A stretch of 64,000 bases of DNA, taken from assembly GCA_965230345.1 (NCBI GenBank), contig CBDDKR010000002.1, positions 1,426,001 through 1,490,000 of the forward strand, written 5' to 3'. Position numbers and translations under genes: made by a program. The notes under the pieces were generated by a model, which saw nothing but the letters and a program-made list of their open reading frames with translations, had not been told where the DNA came from and did not search any database. Of the stretch, positions 55,243 to 64,000 are shown piece after piece (position 1 is the stretch's first letter; each line of letters starts with the position of its first letter). The DNA is from JADKBO01 sp965230345. Its GTDB lineage: Bacteria; Bacteroidota; Bacteroidia; Chitinophagales; Saprospiraceae.

Positions 55243-56097
55243 TTATTTGAATTTCTTGCGAAACGCATTTGGAGAAAGCCTGGTTTGTTTTCTGAAAAAT
55301 CGGATAAAGTAAGACACATCTTCATAGCCTAATGCCAAAGATATTTGGTTTACTAGATTGGTTGTTGCTAGTAAGTGCCTTTTTGCCTCCAAAATGATTT
55401 GCTCTTTTATGACTTCTGAACAGTTTTTATCGAGTTGTTTTTTTACGATTGAATTAAGTTGATATACCGATAAATTCATCATATCGGCATATTGAGATAC
55501 TTGTTTTTTATTGGCAATATGCATTTCGGTTAATCGTAAGAATTCCTCTAGGCGTTCTTGGTGATACCGATTTGATGATGCGCTTGGTGGGTGTAAATCT
55601 CGAATTATTTTCGTAAATAAAATGCTCAAATTAGCCCTAATAATTTCTTCATAACCTTGTTTTTGATAGGTATACTCTTCAAAAATGGCGTGTAGTAAAT
55701 TGAATAATTCATTGCAAAAAGATTGGTTGAGTTGATAATGATTTTGTGTTGTAATTTTATTGAGCAGTTGACACTCATTGAATTTATTGGAGTGAAAAGC
55801 ATCCGGACTAAAGTGAAGAAGGTAGCCACTGCTTTTTGGTTTTAGCATTAATTGGTGAACTTGTCCAGGTTTTATAAAAAAGAAGGAGTAATCTCTGACG
55901 TTGTAGGATGTAAAGTCAATTTCGTGATAACCATTTGCGTTGTATAATGCCAATATGAAGTGAAAATCGTGTCTGTGAAGTGGTTCAATTATGGGTAAAT
56001 CATTTGTTTTATTAAACAAACTTTGAATAAAAAAATGATCATGAAATGCATTGGTTTTACCAACTAAATTAATCTTTCTTACAGGTATTGTACTCAT
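55243..56097 (-). CDS. AraC-family transcriptional regulator
   Basis: 284 residues. The N-terminal cupin-type effector domain has HRHDFHFILAL and FFIKPGQVHQLML (about residues 40-85). The C-terminal 100 residues are the paired helix-turn-helix domain: YADMMNLSVYQLNSIVKKQL, then NQISLALGYEDVSYFIRFFRKQTRLSPNAFRKKF, the usual second HTH and signature. It activates or represses nearby genes in response to a small ligand. It follows a methyltransferase gene by 8 bp and precedes DUF2938. Confidence 0.92.
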   Translation of the reverse strand: MSTIPVRKINLVGKTNAFHDHFFIQSLFNKTNDLPIIEPLHRHDFHFILALYNANGYHEIDFTSYNVRDYSFFFIKPGQVHQLMLKPKSSGYLLHFSPDAFHSNKFNECQLLNKITTQNHYQLNQSFCNELFNLLHAIFEEYTYQKQGYEEIIRANLSILFTKIIRDLHPPSASSNRYHQERLEEFLRLTEMHIANKKQVSQYADMMNLSVYQLNSIVKKQLDKNCSEVIKEQIILEAKRHLLATTNLVNQISLALGYEDVSYFIRFFRKQTRLSPNAFRKKFK

Positions 56098-56105
56098 TAT
56101 TCATC

Positions 56106-56549
56106 TTATATCCAGCGCCGAACTTTAGTTTTGTAGATTAAATAATCTTTACCAAAAAGATGTTCTAAATTTTCTTCTTCAAATGGTATGTACCATTTAT
56201 CGCATAATATAATAAATGCAATGCATCCAAGTAATGGGAATAGACTCCCCAAAAAAATCCAAAGGCCTATCAAGCTTATAACAAATCCAAGATAAATGGG
56301 ATTTCTACTGACTCGAAATAGTCCAGATGTTATCATCCTTTTTGGTGTTTTAAAGGTATGAATTTCTGTGTTTATCCTTTCAAAAGTTCTACTTACCTGA
56401 ATAGTAATAGCCAAACCAAGAATCATTAATAATATTCCAAAATAATTAAAGGGAGTTGGGATGATCATTACTAAAACAATTGTTAGTCGCAGTATTATCA
56501 TTAGAATGACACAAACCAAGAACAAGTAAGGCGGAATTACTATTCTCAT
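56106..56549 (-). CDS. Membrane methyltransferase (isoprenylcysteine carboxyl methyltransferase-like)
   Basis: 147 residues with four hydrophobic segments. The catalytic C-terminal pattern is clear: GLFRVSRNPIYLGFVISLIG (the RxSRNPxY loop) and, near the end, EEENLEHLFGKDYLIYKTKVRRWI, where the Glu and the YxxYxxKVxRW motif bind S-adenosylmethionine in the ICMT/PEMT family. The methyl acceptor is unknown in bacteria. It is the first gene before the AraC regulator, 8 bp apart, so the two are probably co-transcribed. Confidence 0.85.
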   Translation of the reverse strand: MRIVIPPYLFLVCVILMIILRLTIVLVMIIPTPFNYFGILLMILGLAITIQVSRTFERINTEIHTFKTPKRMITSGLFRVSRNPIYLGFVISLIGLWIFLGSLFPLLGCIAFIILCDKWYIPFEEENLEHLFGKDYLIYKTKVRRWI

Positions 56550-56743
56550 AAGGTTTCTATTAAAGGGAGTTATTACACCACATTTATCTGTTATTCAAAG
56601 TTAGTATGAACTCTATATTAATGATAGGACAAATTCAGGATTTTATAGGACATATTTGACAAATAAGAGGGAATGAGTTCTACGTATATAAACATAACAT
56701 ATTACGAGTTTTGAATAGATTAGGGTTTGTTGATTGTGAAAAT

Positions 56744-57340
56744 CTAATTTATCCACCCAACCGATCTTCGCCACAGGTCATATTCTTGTATTCTCGCCTT
56801 AAAATCGATTGGTGGAGATTGGTTTTCGAATTCTACGCGTTCTCTTATAAGGAGAATTTGTTCTTCAAGTGTGTTTAGACCAATATTTTCACGTCTTTTA
56901 TTCACATTAATTATGTCATCGTAAGGCATCGGACTCATAAGGCCATTTGCATCCTAATCAAATTGAGTACCATAAAGTTGTGGTCTTCCTTCAAAAACAG
57001 AAATGCGATCAGAAAGATAAGCAAGTTTTGCAGAGTGTGCTTTGCCTTGGTTTACGGCATCCTCAAGTAATTTGGCACATTTTTTCATAAACCTAGGTTG
57101 ACTTATAGCGTGTTGTATGATCAGCCATGCAGCTTCGTTAGCCTCAAAGCCAATCTTTTCTATTGTTGGGTATCCAATATCATCAATGATTTGATTTAAA
57201 ATTTTTGCATTGCAGTTGTGCAAAGCTTCCATATCGGCATGATAACCATCTGAAAGTTTACCTTCCTTTAGAAGTTTATCTCGGAGTTTTAGATCTCTGT
57301 TTTTTAGTTCGATAATTTTATTCGCTATAATAGTATTCAT
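56744..57340 (-). pseudogene. DUF6624 family gene interrupted by TAG
   Basis: From the ATG at 57340 one frame runs to 56744, broken only by a TAG at 56954-56956. The first 128 residues end QLYGTQFD; after the stop the frame reads DANGLMSPMPYDD and ends WRRSVGWIN. In DUF6624 proteins the joint is normally GTQFDWDxxG, so TAG replaces a Trp codon (TGG to TAG). The downstream piece could restart at the ATG 56938, but a split product is unlikely to work. DUF6624 function is unknown; members are often near toxin-immunity-like or orphan genes. Confidence 0.82.
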
Positions 57341-57499
57341 CTGAGGACTTTAAGGGACAGGTTGATTATTCGTTTAAGCTAATTTTTTTGACCATTAACT
57401 TTGTGATTTACCCTTAACAACTTTATTCATTGAGGACATTTATGCTATTTGCTCTATTTCTAATAGTATAATAAAATATTGTACAGTATAGTCTTAAGG

Positions 57500-60400
57500 T
57501 TAAAAATTAAATCCGAGTTTAACTGTAAACACATCTTCTTCACTGGTTAAACTATAATATGGATTTACTATTGCCATACCAAGTATGTCAAGCCAAACTC
57601 CGAAAGATGTACTTGAATGCCAACGATTGGATTTTTCCTTACTGAACCAAACACGGCCATAATCGTATCCTAGCAATAAACCAAAGTCAATTGGTAAATA
57701 GGTATTGTCCCATTGGATCAATTGCATTCTGGCGTCAACGTTATGATAAAAGAGTGTTTCTCCCCTGTATCTACTGTTTCTCAATCCTCTCAAGTTTGAA
57801 TTGTTCCCAAGCCCTACATGTTGGTAAAATTGCAAATCACCCCAAGCTCTTTTAAAGCCTAATGCATTGGCAATAACAAGTTTTGGTCTTGCTAGAACTC
57901 GTATATAATTAACAGCCTCAAGATCTAGCATGACTACATGTTCCTTATTGCTCCATTCATATTGATAGGATATATCACCTGACATTCTAAGTCCATTGGA
58001 AGGAAAAACAGGATTGTCTAAGTACTCCAGTTTGTGTCCTGCCATAAAACCTCCGTAATTCCTATTCCTAAGTTGTTCCTGAGTAAAGCCTAGACTTAAA
58101 TCGCCACTCACTCTTCCTTCTGTTGGTAAGGGCTTGTCATAATCAAAAGTAGGACCAAAATACAATTTACTCAAATGTGAAGTTTTATATTTAAGCAAGG
58201 TGGCAGCACTAATTGATCGCATTCTTACCCAATGATAAGAATACCCTACGGAAGCAGATTCGGTTTCATTACCTAAGCCAAAAAAGTTTTCGTATTTGGG
58301 AAAATTAATGTCGAAAGAAGGTTGAAACCCGATCGCTCCAAACAATTTAGGGAAATTACCTTTGTAAGTTAATTGTAAGGTTTCTCTACTTGAAGGAGCA
58401 ACAGTTAATTTGACAGACTGTTTTGCCCAAAATGGATGTGCTCTCCATTTATGAGTAGTCCAGTTTAATCCTCCTCCTAGCCAGAGCCCATCATCTGGAG
58501 TAGATCCAAATAGAATAAAGGGAAAGTATTGGTTATATTCAAATCCATATCGATCGTATTGATTGGTTTCAAGTCTGTCATCAGTAAGGTCTTCAACGTT
58601 TTTACCTAGTAATGATATTCCACCCTTATTGTCGTATGCAGCTACCCATTTCTTGTTGTTTTTATTTTCAAGATGATCTTTGTCTTCACCACCAATAAAT
58701 TTGATCCTTATAATAGAATTGCTGTAACCTTCAATGCTGATTTCGTCTTCACCTCGAAGGCCAAATATTCTAATTTCTTGTGTTTCTTTGGGATAAAATG
58801 TTCGGTCAAATTTCACATAGTCCTTCTTGTTTTTGATTTTGTACTTCAATAAAACATGAACATTTCCATTATCCTCTACAGTTACTTTGATTTTATCATC
58901 ACCATCGTGTCCTAGGATTTCTACTTCTTTCGATAATTCGTCGTACATGGAAAGGGCAATTTCATCCAATTTATCCCTTCGTGCAATTAACTTTTTTCTA
59001 ATTTCATTAAAAACCATATCCCGAGCTTCTGAAGGAATTCGAGATAGGGCTTCGTCTATTACACTATCTGTCAACTCGGATTGCATTTCCATTGCAATTT
59101 TTAACCAGTCTTCTTTACTAAGATTATTTAGGAAAAAGCGGTCAAAATATTTGCTGTTATATGTTAAGCCCTTAATATCTGTCACTTTTTCTCGAAAAGG
59201 CTTTAATTTTCTCATTAGGAAATGGGAGATTAAAAAAGGAAAAACTCCATTTGGGCTGTAAAATGCCAAATCTCTATCTCTTGGAATTGGTCGATAGATC
59301 TTTTTACTACCTTCCTCAAATCTAGCCCATCGATATTGATCATCATGTCGATCCCAATCATGGATCCAGAGGTCAAAAATTCTTGATTTTAGAACCCATT
59401 TTTGATCAACAAAGTGATTATTATCCGACTTAAGTTTATCCAAGAGATCTGTATATCCAATGATTTTTTCAGAATGTCCAAATTGATCTGCATGACTCCA
59501 ATCACCATCAGGTCTTTGTTCAAGAAAATACAGGCCTTCAGGCATAAACTTATTATAATTTCCTAATGCAGGTTGATGCTTCAAATAAACTAATTGAGGA
59601 TCGATATAATAAACTCCAGCAGCTTTCGAGAGATGAGGTATAATTAAAGGACCAAATAGAAAGTTTGCACTGTTTAGATCTTGTAAGAAATAAAGCATTT
59701 TCAGACTTCTGAATTGAATAGGTATCTGGCGATTGATTACCTTCACAACAGATCTTAAGGTGTATTGTAACCCATCTTTATCCTCAAGTCTTAAGGAAAT
59801 GGATGACATTCCGCCACCTATCTTCAAAGGTTTAAGCCCCATTGAATTTAAATCGATAAAGGGTGCTTTGATTGGGGTATTCCATAAATCTCTGTAGTTG
59901 GAACCTAACATGAATTCATGAAATTTACTAACTGCAAAATCAGGGTTCGCAATGGCAATAGTATCACCTGCGATTACCTGTGGATAGACAGTTTGATCAA
60001 GGTATGTACCTTCTTTTGCTTTATAGAGTTGAGTACGTAACCTTGTCTCAAACTCGTTTGAAATTGGATTGAAGCTTCTAAACTCGGCCCATACTTCATT
60101 TCCAGCATAAAAATAGAGCTTAACAAATCCTCGTTGTGCATGCAAGAATTCAGCGTCTCCACCATTCCTTAAGTATCCACTTCCACTTCCTCCTCCACTT
60201 ACAATATACTTTTGTACCTCGTCATCAAAAAATTGAATTCCTTTTTCATGACCAGAAGCATAAATAACATCGACATTAGTCTTTAGAGCGGCAAGTTGAA
60301 TACCATCAACCATTCTTTTATATTCGTCATGTTCGATATCCTGTTTTGTTCCTCCCACTTTTCTGAATAGTGGATATATGGAACCAATTACAGGTGCAGG

Positions 60401-61189
60401 GATCCAAATATTTTGATTTTTAAATGGAAATATGTGTTGCCAAAAACTAAAATTTCCACCATGATTTCCGTTAGATTTAATGGGGTGATGCATCATAAGT
60501 ACGATCTTGTCGTTCTTATATTTAAAGAACATTTCCTCTATGGTGGCTAAAAAATCTGCTCTGGATTTAACTTCGCACCCCTTATTTATAGATCGTTCAT
60601 AATCCCATTCCTGAAGCCACCATTGCGAGTCAATGAAAATAAAGACAACTCCTTTATCTACCTTAACTGCTTTAGGGTCACCACATCCATCCTTTGGGTA
60701 CCACTTTATATTGGTTTTTTTAGGGGAATGATTCTCTAGATATTTAATCTGTCTTTTAACAGCTTTTAGACCGCCTGCCCTCCCATCGTTCCAATCGTTG
60801 TTGCCTGCGATTAAATAAGTATTTCCTTTAAACCCTTTAGAAGTTTTAATGATTGATTTTAAAATAGATTCTCCCTTTTCTCTTTCGTCATCGTTTTTCT
60901 TCGTTAGTCCATTTGATTTTACGTTATCGCCAAGATACACGACCGAAGTATTTTTAGATTCATGTTTAAGTGTGCCCTTTAAATGATCTAGTACAATATT
61001 TTTTTCAAGCTTTGAATCGTCGTACTCCCCAACGTCTCCAATTAGATACAATGTGTGAACCAGTTCTGTTTCATGGGGTAGAGTTTTATCCTGCCAATTC
61101 ACATGTTTTTTGTGATAAAAAGGAGACTTGGTTGTTTTGCAAGAACTAGATAAGAGGCCTAAGAGAAAAAATAGAATTAAAACTCGCAT
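57500..61189 (-). CDS. Lipoprotein with calcineurin-like phosphatase, kinase-like motif region and outer-membrane barrel
   Basis: 1229 residues. A lipoprotein signal (LILFFLLGLLSSSC) is followed by a metallophosphoesterase: LIGDVGE, YLGDNV, LIAGNNDW (GNND instead of GNHD), MMHHPIKS, ASGHEKG (to about residue 320). A middle region has DWDRHDDQYRWARF (about 611-624) and PIPRDRDLAFY (about 634-645), recalling the NWD...N and IPWDLD motifs of CotH and the MDRHH of FAM20 kinases. From about 900 on it is a BamA/surface-antigen-like barrel (GLGNNSNLRGLRNSRYRGE), ending VKLGFNF. It is the third gene of the operon with two Pycsar-effector-like proteins, 30 bp downstream. Confidence 0.82.
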   Translation of the reverse strand: MRVLILFFLLGLLSSSCKTTKSPFYHKKHVNWQDKTLPHETELVHTLYLIGDVGEYDDSKLEKNIVLDHLKGTLKHESKNTSVVYLGDNVKSNGLTKKNDDEREKGESILKSIIKTSKGFKGNTYLIAGNNDWNDGRAGGLKAVKRQIKYLENHSPKKTNIKWYPKDGCGDPKAVKVDKGVVFIFIDSQWWLQEWDYERSINKGCEVKSRADFLATIEEMFFKYKNDKIVLMMHHPIKSNGNHGGNFSFWQHIFPFKNQNIWIPAPVIGSIYPLFRKVGGTKQDIEHDEYKRMVDGIQLAALKTNVDVIYASGHEKGIQFFDDEVQKYIVSGGGSGSGYLRNGGDAEFLHAQRGFVKLYFYAGNEVWAEFRSFNPISNEFETRLRTQLYKAKEGTYLDQTVYPQVIAGDTIAIANPDFAVSKFHEFMLGSNYRDLWNTPIKAPFIDLNSMGLKPLKIGGGMSSISLRLEDKDGLQYTLRSVVKVINRQIPIQFRSLKMLYFLQDLNSANFLFGPLIIPHLSKAAGVYYIDPQLVYLKHQPALGNYNKFMPEGLYFLEQRPDGDWSHADQFGHSEKIIGYTDLLDKLKSDNNHFVDQKWVLKSRIFDLWIHDWDRHDDQYRWARFEEGSKKIYRPIPRDRDLAFYSPNGVFPFLISHFLMRKLKPFREKVTDIKGLTYNSKYFDRFFLNNLSKEDWLKIAMEMQSELTDSVIDEALSRIPSEARDMVFNEIRKKLIARRDKLDEIALSMYDELSKEVEILGHDGDDKIKVTVEDNGNVHVLLKYKIKNKKDYVKFDRTFYPKETQEIRIFGLRGEDEISIEGYSNSIIRIKFIGGEDKDHLENKNNKKWVAAYDNKGGISLLGKNVEDLTDDRLETNQYDRYGFEYNQYFPFILFGSTPDDGLWLGGGLNWTTHKWRAHPFWAKQSVKLTVAPSSRETLQLTYKGNFPKLFGAIGFQPSFDINFPKYENFFGLGNETESASVGYSYHWVRMRSISAATLLKYKTSHLSKLYFGPTFDYDKPLPTEGRVSGDLSLGFTQEQLRNRNYGGFMAGHKLEYLDNPVFPSNGLRMSGDISYQYEWSNKEHVVMLDLEAVNYIRVLARPKLVIANALGFKRAWGDLQFYQHVGLGNNSNLRGLRNSRYRGETLFYHNVDARMQLIQWDNTYLPIDFGLLLGYDYGRVWFSKEKSNRWHSSTSFGVWLDILGMAIVNPYYSLTSEEDVFTVKLGFNF

Positions 61190-61219
61190 TTTGTGCAGAT
61201 TAATAGATCGAATATATGG

Positions 61220-62647
61220 TTATGATTCTGGAGATTTTTTAGGAGAAGATTGGTATTCATACATAACAAGTTTGGCCCTTCCGCCACGCCCTTCGGTACT
61301 TAAATACAAATTACCTTGATTATCAAAACATAGCCCTTCAGGTTGAGGAAGAAGAATATTATTTAAGGCAATAACGTCCACAAGAACCTTACTGCGATCG
61401 TAAACTACCAACATACTCCCTTTGGAAGAAGCAATATAAATATCAGAAGTAATGGGGTGAATCCCAATTGCCGAAGGTGCAAAAGATTTCAATCGATGAC
61501 TGAGGTCGTTTATGACGTTTTTGTTTTCAAAGATGTGTTTTGCTAAATTGATGAGATCCTTGCGCTTAATAGCCAGATAGGGAGATAGATCAATTTTTTT
61601 AGACTTCAAATTGAAAGAATATATGCCTTTATCTCCATTTACAGGATGATAGGGTTTGTCTTTACAGGCAAATAATAGTTTGTCTCCTACAGCATTTAAG
61701 GCTAGACCTTCGATGTTATTCTTTTTCTTAAAGTTAGTTTTTAGAATTTCTACTTCTTCAGTTTTGATGTTGTATTCATGTAGCATTCCTGAATTTGTAG
61801 TAATGTAAATATGATCTCCCACGATCTCAATGCCCTCGTAGTCATCTTTTTTCCCAAACTTCTTCTCTGAAACAATTTTTCCAGATGATGGATCGATACT
61901 ATATATTTTACCATGTTCATCTTCGTGGCATAAAATGACGTCTTCTGACGCACTATAAGTCAGACCAGATATCTCTTCTAGTTTTCGATTTAGCGTGAAT
62001 TTTTTTGTGGGTTTGATAAAATCATATTTGACGTGAGATTGTCTTTCATCATGTCTATGAAATGTTCCTCCCGAGCTTAACAGATTGAACAAAAACAACA
62101 GTGCCATTAAGAATATTGTAGACAAAAATGAAACAAAGGCCCAGTCCAATAGTTTGAACTTCATTTCTAGGTATTTTAAGCTCAAATATTGTGATCTTGC
62201 TATATTGCCTAATTGTAATTGATGGGAATGAGCAACCTCAGAAGTGTGCTCTTCCTTTTCTTCCAAGCTCATTTTGCTACCTAATGCTAAAGTGTAAAAC
62301 TTGCGCTCTAAATAATTAGGAACGATTTCATTATTTATAATTTTGTCAAATGTGTCAATCGTAGGTTTTGTGGAAAGTAGAATCAAGCTTATGCAAAGAA
62401 ATAGACCTAAAAAGGGTATAAAAAGAATCCAATAGGGAAAATGGATGTAGGTGACAAACCTTAACAAGACAAAGGTGACGACGAAAAGGAACGAAACCGC
62501 TAAAGTCAAAAGCATATTGGCTTTTTGATCATTTTGCTCAATCAATGTAGCCAGTATAATTCGCCTATCCCTAAGCATACCTTTCAAAAGAGAAGGAGTA
62601 TTGCCTTTGATGGAGTACAGTGATTCTCTATTTTCCAATTTTTCCAC
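61220..62647 (-). CDS. Pycsar-effector-like (PycTM/DUF5706) domain fused to SdiA-regulated beta-propeller
   Basis: 475 residues. Residues 25-200 form a membrane domain: LIEQNDQKANMLLTLAVSFL, then helices to LLS, a cytosolic stretch EEKEEHTSEVAHSHQLQLG and a last helix (LSTIFLMALLFLFNLL). The DxKA..L motif is that of PycTM effectors. From about 215 an SdiA-regulated/YjiK-like propeller follows: LEEISGLTYSASEDVILCHEDEHGKIY, DYEGIEIVGDHIYITTN, NIEGLALNAVGDKLLFACKD, PEGLCFDNQGNLYLSTEGRGG. It would be outside the cell membrane. The GTG start overlaps the stop of the gene before it by one base (TAGTG), so they are translationally coupled. Confidence 0.78.
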   Translation of the reverse strand: MEKLENRESLYSIKGNTPSLLKGMLRDRRIILATLIEQNDQKANMLLTLAVSFLFVVTFVLLRFVTYIHFPYWILFIPFLGLFLCISLILLSTKPTIDTFDKIINNEIVPNYLERKFYTLALGSKMSLEEKEEHTSEVAHSHQLQLGNIARSQYLSLKYLEMKFKLLDWAFVSFLSTIFLMALLFLFNLLSSGGTFHRHDERQSHVKYDFIKPTKKFTLNRKLEEISGLTYSASEDVILCHEDEHGKIYSIDPSSGKIVSEKKFGKKDDYEGIEIVGDHIYITTNSGMLHEYNIKTEEVEILKTNFKKKNNIEGLALNAVGDKLLFACKDKPYHPVNGDKGIYSFNLKSKKIDLSPYLAIKRKDLINLAKHIFENKNVINDLSHRLKSFAPSAIGIHPITSDIYIASSKGSMLVVYDRSKVLVDVIALNNILLPQPEGLCFDNQGNLYLSTEGRGGRAKLVMYEYQSSPKKSPES

Positions 62648-63309
62648 TAGAAAAATCTACCTATTATAAATATTATCGTAATGCAAATAAAGGAACCAAT
62701 GAATAGAGTATAAGCAATATCCAATAGTTTGTACTTATTGGTCAAATAAGCTTCAATTACATAAGCAAATCGAGTTTGGTTCCCAATTTGTAACTCTTGG
62801 CTTTTTACGACCTCATCCATATTCCTTTCGTATTCTTCTAAAGTGTATTTTCCTACCGGAAAGAATATATTATACTTTAGTTCTGGATAAGTAGGTTTGA
62901 TGTTTTTGTTGAAGAATCGTAATATCCAAATACCATTGGGTTTGGCTGCAAGTACTGAAAAAACCAATGCTCCACCTGCTCCAACTATTAAAATCAAACT
63001 TATTAGCCATCCATGAGGAAGGTTGTCGTGCAGATATCTATAAAACAGAATAGCTGCTGATACAATTAGAGAGTTTACACGAATCATAATCATCGCTTTT
63101 CGGTCAGAAATTGCTAAATAGCTAAGCAACATTTTGTTCTGATTTCGAAAAAAAGTACTTAATGCTTTTCTTGGTTCTTTTTTGGTCCAGTATAAAGGGA
63201 TATCTTCTTTGGTTTGATCACCAAGTGGATTCAACTCATTTGTTTTTTTTGTTTTACTAGATATAGATTTGTCTTTATTCTCTTTGTTATTGGTCTTCTC
63301 CTCTTTCAT
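62647..63309 (-). CDS. Pycsar-effector-like (PycTM/DUF5706) membrane protein
   Basis: 220 residues. A charged N-terminus of about 60 residues (Lys, Glu, Asn-rich) precedes the same membrane domain as its downstream neighbour: LAISDRKAMIMIRVNSLIVSAA, LILIVGAGGALVFSVLAAKP, VKSQELQIGNQTRFAYVIEAYL and LFIGSFICITIIFIIG. The DRKA motif and the helix-linker-helix pattern match PycTM effectors. In Pycsar anti-phage systems such proteins damage the membrane when cyclic UMP or cCMP is made, but no cyclase is in the window. It is the first gene of a three-gene operon. Confidence 0.75.
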   Translation of the reverse strand: MKEEKTNNKENKDKSISSKTKKTNELNPLGDQTKEDIPLYWTKKEPRKALSTFFRNQNKMLLSYLAISDRKAMIMIRVNSLIVSAAILFYRYLHDNLPHGWLISLILIVGAGGALVFSVLAAKPNGIWILRFFNKNIKPTYPELKYNIFFPVGKYTLEEYERNMDEVVKSQELQIGNQTRFAYVIEAYLTNKYKLLDIAYTLFIGSFICITIIFIIGRFF

Positions 63310-63655
63310 CTTCTTTAATAATGTTATTGCACAGTCAATTAACCGTTGATTTATAGCTATGGTTTAAAATTACAAAATAAATGAGGACGATAAGGTAAGG
63401 GGGACTCAGAAATGAGGTGATATAGCTATACAATGTTATGAGTTGTTGGTTTGATTATTTAACCATTAGCAGAGAATTAGGAGTAAAACCAGCCATAATT
63501 GAGGGCGTAATTCAATTGTTCTTTTACAATTCCAATATTGAAATGGCTGAAAGGTTATGCATTGAACTTTCAGCCATTTTCATAGATTGCTTTTGACAAT
63601 CATTGGTATGTGATTTATCGATTGCTAAGGATTACGAAAAAGAGTTGTCATTTTA
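63310..63655. other. Intergenic region
   Basis: 346 bp between the SDR gene and the Pycsar-like operon, both on the minus strand. It holds the hairpin at 63541-63579 and must hold the operon promoter; nothing else recognised. Confidence 0.5.
63541..63579 (-). terminator. Hairpin after the SDR gene
   Basis: aaatggctgaaag (63541-63553) and ctttcagccattt (63567-63579) pair perfectly over 13 bp with a 13-nt loop. It starts 77 bases after the SDR stop on the minus strand. No long T run follows. Confidence 0.55.
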
Positions 63656-64000
63656 TTAATTAACGTATTTTTCATTTTTTAATACCGATTCGACAGATTT
63701 CGCGGTATCCAGAATCATCGTATCAAAGGGCACGGGACTCCATTTAAAAACAGATTTAGTCGTGCTAATATCACCATTGTAGGTTTTACCAACATAGGGT
63801 AACATTCCTTTCATCTCACTATCAAAATAGGAGAGTAATTTAACCATGAAATTGGGTGCTATGCCTGTGCCAACCTTGTATCCGTTAGACTTGAGTAATT
63901 TTGTCAATTCTTGATAGGAACGTGCATTTTCAGTGGCCACAATAAATCGTTGACCTTTGGCTTCTTCCTTTTCAAGTGCCTCAACATGAATTTTTGCCAC
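63656..64000 (-). CDS. NAD(P)-dependent SDR/epimerase family, C-terminal part
   Basis: 115 codons at the right edge, open beyond 64000, so the N-terminal Rossmann part is missing. The text VALAH/IHVEALEKEEAKGQRFIVA, SYQELTKLLKSNGY and STTKSVFKWSPVPFDTMILDTA is the C-terminal substrate-binding lobe of extended SDR enzymes of the dihydroflavonol-4-reductase/aldehyde-reductase type. Substrate unknown. It is upstream of the Pycsar-like operon by about 350 bp. Confidence 0.72.
   Translation of the reverse strand: MAKIHVEALEKEEAKGQRFIVATENARSYQELTKLLKSNGYKVGTGIAPNFMVKLLSYFDSEMKGMLPYVGKTYNGDISTTKSVFKWSPVPFDTMILDTAKSVESVLKNEKYVN

Noticed and set aside
61220..63309. Complete Pycsar anti-phage system
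   Set aside because: The effector-like membrane domains are there but no pyrimidine cyclase gene lies in the window, and one copy carries a propeller not known from Pycsar effectors.

Overview
The window is AT-rich bacterial DNA from a member of the phylum Bacteroidota. The evidence is a type IX secretion (T9SS) C-terminal sorting domain on two secreted proteins, a TonB-dependent receptor with a carboxypeptidase-regulatory-like N-terminus, DUF1800/DUF1501 and DUF4271 proteins, the gene order rnpA / uroporphyrinogen-III synthase / DUF4271, a 30-residue AURKAIP1/COX24-type ribosomal protein, and propeller-type LytS/LytTR signalling. A Saprospiria-like lineage is possible but cannot be proved here. 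I saw no rRNA, tRNA, CRISPR array or prophage.

Layout. 1-2289 (-) is a long fatty-acid beta-oxidation fusion gene cut by the left edge, followed by a leucine-rich-repeat surface protein (-). 5279-10466 (+) carries small enzymes (GNAT, VOC, YdeI-like), bifunctional FtcD, an M23 endopeptidase and a FemAB/GNAT-like protein, ending at a 54-nt perfect palindrome. 10830-17925 holds a PQQ-like propeller protein (-), a 4-hydroxybutyrate CoA-transferase-like enzyme (+), a di-haem peroxidase (-) and a T9SS-exported PhoX-like phosphatase (-). 18369-24150 (+) is a housekeeping block: a protein with a nucleosidase-like C-terminus, HU, a TPR lipoprotein, the tiny COX24-type protein, RNase G, a YciI-like lipoprotein and rnpA. 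A decayed copy of the FemAB-like gene lies just after rnpA. hemD and DUF4271 (-) follow, then a histidine kinase/response regulator pair (+), the DUF1800-DUF1501-T9SS operon (+) and a Cj0069-family ATP-grasp-like protein (+). Directly after the terminator of that last gene sits an insertion sequence with a nonsense-interrupted transposase.

35934-50314 is rich in envelope proteins: a small lipoprotein, a BNR/sortilin-like secreted protein broken at a G8 tract, a protein with 255-bp internal repeats, a propeller kinase plus LytTR regulator, a lipoprotein/ECF sigma/membrane-barrel operon, and an FG-GAP protein. 50643-64000 contains a TonB receptor, a TrpB2-type PLP enzyme, a DUF2938/AraC/methyltransferase cluster, a DUF6624 gene broken by a TAG codon, and a three-gene minus-strand operon: a Pycsar-effector-like membrane protein, a second one fused to an SdiA-regulated propeller, and a lipoprotein joining a calcineurin-like phosphatase, a CotH/FAM20-like motif pair and an outer-membrane barrel. 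The right edge cuts an SDR gene.

Most notable: (1) the trpB2 gene is preceded by a 24-codon leader ORF containing one Trp codon and by an intrinsic terminator on the same strand, which looks like an unreported attenuator; (2) the Pycsar-effector-like / phosphatase-barrel operon; (3) three disrupted genes and one decayed paralogue.
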